From Actinopolymorpha cephalotaxi (lineage in GTDB: Bacteria; Actinomycetota; Actinomycetes; Propionibacteriales; Actinopolymorphaceae): a DNA stretch of 64,000 nucleotides. Location: assembly GCF_013408535.1 (NCBI RefSeq), contig NZ_JACBZA010000001.1, forward strand, positions 434,001 through 498,000. Reading direction: 5' to 3'. A program made the position numbers and the translations under genes. Of this stretch, positions 58,100 to 64,000 are shown one piece after another. Within the stretch, counting starts at the first letter, position 1. Each line of letters begins with the position of its first letter. Under the pieces are notes generated by a model that was not told where the DNA came from, searched no databases, and worked only from the letters and a program-made list of their open reading frames with translations.

Positions 58100-59604
58100 C
58101 GCGCACCCACCGCCCTTCGTTCCGTTCGGGACATCCGGGCCGTCAGCCCGACGGCGATCATCACCGTGAACAGCGGGGAGTCGAGGGTGTCGTAGACGAA
58201 CAACTCGATGACCCAGAAGATGAGCGCGACGCAACCCGCGATGCTCAGGGCAGCCTGATCTCGCCAGTGGGCGAAGAACCGCCGGGCGAAGAAGTAGAGG
58301 AACAACGCCAGCCCGACCAGGCCCTGGGAGAAGACGACCATCCACAGCTGGCCCTGGGTGCCGAGCGGCGGCACACCGCAGGCGGGGCAGTCCGGCGTCG
58401 AGCCACCGGCGATGGAGAAGTAGCTGCCGCGCACGTTGCGGGTCGATCCGAAGCCGAGGATCGGCGACCCCTCCACCACGTTGCGTACGGTGTCGGTGGC
58501 GAGCTGCCCCCGGCGTTCGTTGGAGTGCGGTGCGTTCAGCCGCGCCTGCACCATCGTCCCGAGCGGACTGGCCACGAACGCGATCGCGCCGAGCAGGAGG
58601 GCCGCGACGACGGCCTGCAACGCCCACACCCTGCCCATCGCCGCGAGCCGCAGCGCGAGGTAGAGGATGCCGACGCCGAGCGCGCCCCACAGTCCGCGGT
58701 TCAGCGAGTAGACCACCGGCACCAGGCTGAGCAGCACGACGAACGGCGCCAGCCGGCGCCGCCACCCCGCGTCGGGGCCGAACCACGCCAGCAGGAAGAA
58801 CGGCAGGTACAGCGAATAGTTGGCGCCCCAGGAGTTGGCGAACGCGAACGGCGCGATCGGCCGGCCCTCCTCGTACCCCAGGATGTTCTGGGTCTCGGCC
58901 GCGGCCGGATGGATCATCGGGTTGATGAACGCGTTGCCCGCCAGCCCGTGCGGGAGCACCAGCTCCAGCACCGAACGGAACTCCAGTGACGGCGCCACGA
59001 CGCCGAGCAGCCCGCCGCACGTGGTGACGACGAACATGAACCCCAGCAACCGCAGCACCCGCCGGGTCGGCAGCCGGCGCTCGTCGGCGTTCACGACGTA
59101 GAGCAGGAAGACGGTCGCGGCGAGATACATCGCGGCACGGAAGCCGAAGACCATCAGCCGCCCGGCGCCACCGCCACCGGGTTCACCGGTGGGTGCGTCG
59201 CTCCACAGCATGGTCACGCCGGCCAGCACCCAGGTGAGGAACAACAGCCAGGTGCCGAAGCCGCGGGGGACGCGCAGTGCGCGCCGGCGGAGGAGTTCGA
59301 CGGCGAGCGGCACCGCGAAGATCACGAAGGCGAAGGACGTGAGGCCGAACACCCACCACAACGGGAACAACAGGAAGAGTGCCGTCAGCGGCCAACCGGG
59401 CCGGAACACCTTCGGGGTGGTCCACGAACCGACCGACCCGGTGCCCACCGGAGGTGTCACCGTCGCGGTCGTCGTTGCTCGGGTCGTCGCCGACGGGTCG
59501 GCGGACGGTGGATCGGTCGCCGGAGAAGGTGTCGCCCGAGAAGGTGTCACCGGACGCGTCGCGAGCGTGGCGTTCCGCGCACTCTCGTGCTGCTCGTCCC
59601 GCAC
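58096..59604 (-). CDS. O-antigen ligase / Wzy-type polymerase family membrane protein
   Basis: 502 residues from GTG 59604. A Thr/Pro/Ala-rich N-terminus of ~65 residues precedes about eleven membrane helices (WPLTALFLLFPLWWVFGLTSFAFVIFAVPLAV, FVVLLSLVPVVYSLNRGLWGALGVGILYLAL). The large periplasmic loop has GSPILGFGSTRNVRG and a CPACG pair. SLNRGLW and the loop GFGS resemble the Wzy_C/O-antigen-ligase pattern. It should polymerise or attach the polysaccharide repeat outside the membrane. It heads a four-gene operon whose members all overlap. Confidence 0.87.
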   Translation of the reverse strand: MRDEQHESARNATLATRPVTPSRATPSPATDPPSADPSATTRATTTATVTPPVGTGSVGSWTTPKVFRPGWPLTALFLLFPLWWVFGLTSFAFVIFAVPLAVELLRRRALRVPRGFGTWLLFLTWVLAGVTMLWSDAPTGEPGGGGAGRLMVFGFRAAMYLAATVFLLYVVNADERRLPTRRVLRLLGFMFVVTTCGGLLGVVAPSLEFRSVLELVLPHGLAGNAFINPMIHPAAAETQNILGYEEGRPIAPFAFANSWGANYSLYLPFFLLAWFGPDAGWRRRLAPFVVLLSLVPVVYSLNRGLWGALGVGILYLALRLAAMGRVWALQAVVAALLLGAIAFVASPLGTMVQARLNAPHSNERRGQLATDTVRNVVEGSPILGFGSTRNVRGSYFSIAGGSTPDCPACGVPPLGTQGQLWMVVFSQGLVGLALFLYFFARRFFAHWRDQAALSIAGCVALIFWVIELFVYDTLDSPLFTVMIAVGLTARMSRTERRAVGAR

Positions 59605-59890
59605 CGGATGAACCCCCAGGATGGCTTGCGTGAAAGGCCGGCGGGCCGTCAGGGCAGGGAAGTTGCACCGTCCTCACACTGCGGGACCTGCACGGATCCG
59701 CCCCGATTATCCCCCGAGGATACGAGACCGGCCTGGGCATCGGTGTCGTTCAGAAAGATATGGTTACTTTTCTGGTCGTGGGGGACTTCTGCTGGCACCA
59801 TTCATCCATACGCGGCGTCTTGCCGCGCTGGCCGACAACCCGCTTCGGATCCTGGGGCGCCGGCGGGGATTCGTTCCTTGGGGGGAACTC
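59605..59890 (+). promoter_or_regulatory. divergent region before the PKD-protein gene
   Basis: No gene is seen. TATGGT at 59759-59764 fits a -10 box for the rightward gene, leaving a leader of about 120 bases before GTG 59891. The same hexamer lies before the glycosidase gene at 46717. The leftward promoter of the Wzy operon must also be here; nothing clear was found for it. Confidence 0.35.
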
Positions 59891-62755
59891 GTGTTGCTAC
59901 GCCGCATGCGTGTTGCCGCTGCCCTGATGCTGGTCGCCCTGGCGACGGTCGTGCTGCCCTCCCAGGCGTCGGCCGTGCAGGTTCCGCAGTCGAAGGTCGT
60001 CAGTGCCGATCCGGTCAACTGGACACCCCATGTGCTCGACGGACGGGTCATGTCGATCGTCCAGGTCGGCGGCATGATCATTCTGGGTGGTGAGTTCTCC
60101 CAGGTGAGTTCCGCCGACGGAAGCACGATCTACAACCGCTCCAACATCGTCGCCTTCAGCGCCACGACCGGAGTCGTGAGCACGACCTTCAATCCCCGCA
60201 CCGACGGTGAGGTGACGACACTGATCGTGTCGGCCGACGGTTCGACGGTGTACGCCGGCGGTTTCTTCAACACCGTCAACGGCGTGACCACCGCGAAAAG
60301 CATCGCGAAACTCAACGTTGCCAACGGCCAGTTGACATCGGGTTTCACCAGCCCGACGCTCAACGGCCGGATCAAGGACATGCGGCTGGTGGGCAGCCGG
60401 TTGTGGATCGCCGGCACCTTCGGCACCGTCAACGGCCGCGCCCAGCCGGGACTGGCGACGATCAACGCCACCACCGGTGCGTACGACCCCTTCATGCAGG
60501 TGCAGTACGCCGGCCCGAAGAACGGCGGCGTGGTGCAGGTGCTGAAGATGGACGTCTCGCCGGACCGCTCCACGTTGGTCACCATCGGCAACTACACCGT
60601 CGTCGGCGGGCAGCCCCGATCCCAGGTCGCGATGCTGGACATCGGCGGCACCTCGGCGTCGGTCGCCAACTGGCAGACCGACTTCTACCCCATGGTCAAG
60701 AGCGACGGCACGTCGTTCTGTTCGTCGTCGTTCGACTCCTACATGCGCGACATCGACATCTCCCCGGACGGCAACTACTTCGTCGTCACGACGACCGGGG
60801 CCTACGCGGGCGGGCCGCCCAAGTCGTGCGACACCAACAGCCGGTTCGAGACCCGTGCCCGCGGCACCGGCATCACCCCGACCTGGGCCGAGTACACCGG
60901 CGGCGACACCACCTACGCCGTGGCGGTGACCGGTGCCGCGGTCTACGTCGGTGGCCACTTCCGCTGGCACAACAACCCGTGGGCGGGCGACAAGGCCGGT
61001 CCGGGCGCGGTGAGCCGGGAGGGCATCGCCGCCCTGGACCCGGCGACCGGTCTGCCGTTCCGGTGGAACCCCGGCCGCACCAAGGGCGTCGGCGTGTTCG
61101 ACATGCTGGCCACGTCCGCGGGCCTGTGGGTGGGCAGCGACACCGACCGGCTGGGCAACTACGAGTACCACGCCCGGATCGGCTTCCTGCCGCTCGCCGG
61201 CGGCACCACGCCGCCGCGGCCGACGGTCGGCGCGATTCCCGGTGACGTCTATGTCGTACCCACGACCGGCAACCAGCCGCTCGTCCGGGCCGTCACCGAA
61301 ACCTCCTCCGGTCCCAGCAGGAGCGTTCCCGGCGGCGGGATCGACTGGACGAGCGTGCGCGGCGGCTTCATGCTCGGCAACCAGATCTACACCGGCTGGT
61401 CCAACGGGCAGTTCACCCGGCGCACCTTCGACGGGACGACCTACGGCGCCGCCACCCTGGTCAACCTCGCCGACCAGATCGTGAACGACGCCGCCTGGCA
61501 CACCGACGTCGCGGCGGCGACCGGGATGTTCTGGAAGGACGGCCGGCTCTACTACACCGTCAACGGCCAGACCTCGCTGTACTACCGCAGGTTCACCGTG
61601 GAGAGCTACGTGGTGGGCGCGCAGCGGTTCACCGCCTCGGCGAGCACGGCGCAGATCGACTTCTCCAAGGTGACCGGGATGTTCTACGCCAACGGCCGCC
61701 TCTACTGGGGCAGCTCGGTGGACGGCAACCTGCGCCGGGTGGACTTCGTGAACGACGTGCCGGTGTCCGGGACGGTCCGCATCATCAGCGGCCCCTCGAT
61801 CGACGGGCTGAACTGGCGGTCGCGGGCGATGTTCCTGTCCACCCTGGGCGCACCGGCGGCCAACGACCCGCCGGTGGCCGTGGCCTCGGGCGACTGCCGC
61901 TATCTCGTGTGCACGTTCAGTGGTACGTCGTCCAGTGACGCCGACGGCACGATCGCGAAGTACTCCTGGGACTTCGGCGACGGCGCAACCGGTGACGGCC
62001 CGACGGTCTCGCACACCTTCACCGACGCGGGCGACCACGTGGTCAAGCTCACCGTGACCGACGACAAGGGAGCCACCTCGACCGCGACCTACACCGCGAC
62101 GACCACGACGGTTCCGACCGGCGTGGAGTTCGTCGGGGCGGCCGGAGCCAACGCCAACGCCACGGCCCACCGGGTGACCGTCCCGACAGCGGTGCAGGCC
62201 GGTGACCGGTTGCTGCTGCTGGGCTCGTTCAACGACGTGACCGCGACCGTCTCCGGGCCCACCGGTGTCACCGGGTGGTCCGACGTCGCGCCACAGCAGA
62301 CCAACGGCCTGCAGACCCGCGCCTGGCAGAAGGTGGCGGAGGCAGGCGATGCGGGAACGGCCCTCACGGTGACCACCTCCATCTATGTCAAGGGCGACCT
62401 GACACTGCTCGCCTACCGCGGGAACGCCCTGGTCGTGCTCGGCGCCGCGGGCAGGTCGGAGACCACGTCGGGGACGGCCCACACCACTCCGACGGTCCAG
62501 GTGCCGGACGGCACAGCGCCGCGGCTGGTCAGCTACTGGGCCGAGAAGTCCTCGACCACCACGGCGCTGACGGGCCCGGCCGGGCAGGAGGTGCGCCGCA
62601 GCGGGACCGGCACCGGCGGCGGACACGTCACCACGCTGGCGACCGACAGCACCGTCGCCGCCGGCACGACCACGGCGGGCGGGCTGATCGCGACCGCCGA
62701 CTCAGCGAGTGCCCAGGCCACCATGTGGTCCTTCCTGATCGGAGCCCGATCGTGA
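59891..62755 (+). CDS. secreted PKD-domain surface protein with beta-propeller-like part
   Basis: 954 residues from GTG 59891, with GGGGGAA just upstream; the ATG at 59906 is also possible. Signal peptide: MRVAAALMLVALATVVLPSQASA. Residues ~40-390 hold repeats of the form VVSTTFNPRTDGEVTTLIVSADGSTVYAGGFFNTVNG, a delta-60/beta-propeller-like fold. A second repeat region follows (FTRRTFDGTTYGAATLVN, MFYANGRLYWGSSVDGNLRRVDF). Residues ~665-735 are a PKD domain (KYSWDFGDGATGDGPTVSHTFTDAGDHVVKLTVTDDKG). A C-terminal beta-sandwich ends it. It has no LPXTG or transmembrane anchor. It is coupled to the lipoprotein gene by GTGA. A role in binding or arranging the polysaccharide is inference. Confidence 0.88.
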   Translation: MLLRRMRVAAALMLVALATVVLPSQASAVQVPQSKVVSADPVNWTPHVLDGRVMSIVQVGGMIILGGEFSQVSSADGSTIYNRSNIVAFSATTGVVSTTFNPRTDGEVTTLIVSADGSTVYAGGFFNTVNGVTTAKSIAKLNVANGQLTSGFTSPTLNGRIKDMRLVGSRLWIAGTFGTVNGRAQPGLATINATTGAYDPFMQVQYAGPKNGGVVQVLKMDVSPDRSTLVTIGNYTVVGGQPRSQVAMLDIGGTSASVANWQTDFYPMVKSDGTSFCSSSFDSYMRDIDISPDGNYFVVTTTGAYAGGPPKSCDTNSRFETRARGTGITPTWAEYTGGDTTYAVAVTGAAVYVGGHFRWHNNPWAGDKAGPGAVSREGIAALDPATGLPFRWNPGRTKGVGVFDMLATSAGLWVGSDTDRLGNYEYHARIGFLPLAGGTTPPRPTVGAIPGDVYVVPTTGNQPLVRAVTETSSGPSRSVPGGGIDWTSVRGGFMLGNQIYTGWSNGQFTRRTFDGTTYGAATLVNLADQIVNDAAWHTDVAAATGMFWKDGRLYYTVNGQTSLYYRRFTVESYVVGAQRFTASASTAQIDFSKVTGMFYANGRLYWGSSVDGNLRRVDFVNDVPVSGTVRIISGPSIDGLNWRSRAMFLSTLGAPAANDPPVAVASGDCRYLVCTFSGTSSSDADGTIAKYSWDFGDGATGDGPTVSHTFTDAGDHVVKLTVTDDKGATSTATYTATTTTVPTGVEFVGAAGANANATAHRVTVPTAVQAGDRLLLLGSFNDVTATVSGPTGVTGWSDVAPQQTNGLQTRAWQKVAEAGDAGTALTVTTSIYVKGDLTLLAYRGNALVVLGAAGRSETTSGTAHTTPTVQVPDGTAPRLVSYWAEKSSTTTALTGPAGQEVRRSGTGTGGGHVTTLATDSTVAAGTTTAGGLIATADSASAQATMWSFLIGARS

Positions 62756-63513
62756 CGCCTCTGAAGAACGCCGGGAACGTCGAGGTCACATCCGGCCGGA
62801 AGGTGTGCGCCCTGCTGGCCGTCTCCGTGCTCGCCGTCGGACTCGGTGCGTGCTCGAACTCCTCCGGCGACCAGGAGGCCGGGCGCCCGGCCGCACAGGG
62901 TGCGCCCGCCACCCCGCGCGCGACCGCGTCGGCCACACCGACCGCCACGCCCACGCCGACGGCGGCGCCGACTCCCTCGGCGAAGGTCCGGCAGGTGTCA
63001 GGGAACGACGACTCCGAGCAGAAGACGCCTCCCCGGCGCGACCTTCCCGCGCCGACGACGGCGCCGAGCCCGGTTCCCGTACCTCCGAGGGTGTACAGCG
63101 TGAAGCCGCGCACCAACACCAGCACGGCCCGGGCGCGCCTGGTCGGGCTGACCACCGCACGCGGACGCGGGTCGGAGACGGTGACGTTCCGCTTCGCCGG
63201 CACCGAGGTCGTGCCGAAGTACGACGTCCGCTACGTCGACGTCGTACGTGCCCACCCCGAGGACGACCCGATCGCGGTGGAGGGGAACGCCTACCTCCAG
63301 GTGTCGTTCAAGCTGACCAACCCCAACGTCAGCGGCCGGCTGGCGGTGCCACCCGACCTCTCGCCCGGGCAGCCGCAGGTGCGGCAGATCCTGTTGGTGC
63401 ACAACGTCGCCGGCAGCCTGACGTTCGGTGTCGGACTGGACCACCGCGCGGAGTTCCGCCTGCACGAGAGCAAGGGCAAGGCGAGCCTGGTGCTGGAGGT
63501 ACGCGACAAGTGA
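62752..63513 (+). CDS. lipoprotein of unknown function
   Basis: 253 residues from GTG 62752. The lipobox is LAVGLGAC (Cys ~34), followed by a ~70-residue Ala/Thr/Pro-rich linker typical of surface-tethered proteins. The globular part (NTSTARARLVGLTTARGRGSETVTFRFAGTEVVPKYDVRYVDVVRAHPEDDPIAVEGNAYLQVSFKLTNPNVSG) matches the AMIN-like or DUF4352-like beta-sandwich pattern (FxG..VP.Y.V.Y.D.......G..I.V.G.A.L.V....). Coupled to the genes on both sides by GTGA overlaps, so it works with the PKD protein and the sulfotransferase. Confidence 0.82.
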   Translation: MTPLKNAGNVEVTSGRKVCALLAVSVLAVGLGACSNSSGDQEAGRPAAQGAPATPRATASATPTATPTPTAAPTPSAKVRQVSGNDDSEQKTPPRRDLPAPTTAPSPVPVPPRVYSVKPRTNTSTARARLVGLTTARGRGSETVTFRFAGTEVVPKYDVRYVDVVRAHPEDDPIAVEGNAYLQVSFKLTNPNVSGRLAVPPDLSPGQPQVRQILLVHNVAGSLTFGVGLDHRAEFRLHESKGKASLVLEVRDK

Positions 63514-64000
63514 GCATGCAGGGAACCGGCACGGGCAGAAACCCGCTGCGGTCGTCCGCGCCGCCCTGGGTGAAGAACTCCGGCCGTACGCTCAGCGTCG
63601 CGTTCGGCCGGCTCACCGCGAGCCACCGGCTGCTGCCGTCGTTCCTCGTGATCGGCGGCCAGCGGTGCGGCACCACGGCGCTGCACCGCGCGCTGATCGC
63701 CCACCCGGTGGTGGCCGGACCCGTTCTGCACAAGGGGATCAACTACTTCGACCTCGGCTACCACCACGGCCCGGAGTGGTACCGCGGCCACTTCCCGCTG
63801 CGGTTCAACGCCCGGCGGCGGGCGGCCGGCGCGCGGCTCCCGCTCCCCGGCGGCGCCTCCGGGACACCCGAACCCCAGGCGATGGAGTCCAGCGGCTACT
63901 ACCTCTACCACCCGCTGGCGCTGCCGAGGATCAGGCAGGACCTCCCGGACGTACGCCTGATCGTCATGCTGCGGGATCCGGTCGAACGCGCCTACTCCGC
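63510..64000 (+). CDS. PAPS-dependent sulfotransferase (3' end outside window)
   Basis: At least 163 residues from GTG 63510, overlapping the lipoprotein stop; an ATG two codons later is the alternative. SFLVIGGQRCGTTALHRALIAHPVV (~residue 45-69) is the 5'-phosphosulfate loop and LIVMLRDPVERAYS (~150-163) the 3'-phosphate-binding part of sulfotransferases. HKGINYFDLGYHHGPEWYRGHFP is typical of bacterial heparan- and Nod-factor-type members. It should transfer sulfate from PAPS to a sugar or glycolipid. The sequence runs off the window end. Confidence 0.87.
   Translation, partial: MSMQGTGTGRNPLRSSAPPWVKNSGRTLSVAFGRLTASHRLLPSFLVIGGQRCGTTALHRALIAHPVVAGPVLHKGINYFDLGYHHGPEWYRGHFPLRFNARRRAAGARLPLPGGASGTPEPQAMESSGYYLYHPLALPRIRQDLPDVRLIVMLRDPVERAYS

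Noticed and set aside
1-64000. tRNA, rRNA, insertion sequences, riboswitches
   Set aside because: No tRNA-like T-arm/acceptor pairs, rRNA segments, transposase genes or known aptamer cores were recognised by eye. A covariance-model scan would be decisive; a hit would overturn this.

Overview
The window is GC-rich chromosomal DNA from an actinobacterium. GTG starts are frequent, neighbouring genes often overlap by ATGA/GTGA, a 13E12-type HNH/DUF222 protein is present, an ECF41 (SigJ-type) sigma factor is present, and the gene order glmU-prs-rplY-pth is the usual actinobacterial one. The gene mix (PhyH dioxygenase plus AraC, sulfatase-like enzymes, Gfo/Idh/MocA, LtrA, DUF2332) suggests Propionibacteriales, for example near Kribbella or Actinopolymorpha. 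That placement is inference. No rRNA, tRNA, CRISPR array, insertion sequence or prophage was recognised.

Layout. 1-5.1 kb: the end of an unrecognised gene, a 5'-truncated RTX-repeat ORF, a methyltransferase/AraC divergent pair and an HNH/DUF222 gene closed by a strong hairpin. 5.2-7.2 kb: a three-gene overlapping envelope/stress operon with a candidate sigma-B-type promoter. 7.3-9.0 kb: HIT and DsbA-like genes divergent from a MarR gene, with a palindrome between them. 9-22 kb: housekeeping and accessory singletons, including a Tat-exported BBE-type oxidoreductase, an ECF41 sigma factor, a LUD protein, two APH-like kinases, a MerR/hydrolase pair, methyltransferases, DUF2332, HIT, a nucleotidyltransferase and GNAT. 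22-26.6 kb: dnaE1 flanked by two decayed genes (an antitoxin-like stub and a broken P-loop kinase), then an orphan rpmB. 26.7-34.6 kb: an ArsR-type regulator/glyoxalase pair, secreted and membrane proteins, inositol-monophosphatase-like, LtrA and a hydrolase lacking its nucleophile serine.

34.7-42.3 kb is a probable catabolic operon on the minus strand: PhyH dioxygenase, TIM-barrel isomerase/epimerase, Gfo/Idh/MocA dehydrogenase, two sulfatase-fold hydrolases and an MBL-fold hydrolase. A divergent AraC regulator faces it. Both sulfatase-fold enzymes carry Thr where true sulfatases carry the formylglycine Cys, so a phosphoester or phosphodiester substrate is as likely as a sulfate ester. An 11-copy 8-bp tandem repeat lies inside the operon.

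42.4-46.5 kb is the conserved core block glmU-prs-rplY-pth. From 46.7 kb to the end runs an exopolysaccharide locus: a lipoprotein glycosidase of GH26 type, a flippase fused to a ParB-like domain and a methyltransferase, two Wzz-type proteins whose kinase-like domains have lost the P-loop, a PssD/PssE (Alg14/Alg13-like) glycosyltransferase pair, a GT2 enzyme, an APH-like kinase, a Wzy/O-antigen-ligase-type protein, a large PKD-domain surface protein, a lipoprotein and the start of a sulfotransferase. Together these look like Wzx/Wzy-type synthesis of a decorated, possibly methylated and sulfated, surface polysaccharide. The polymer itself is unknown.
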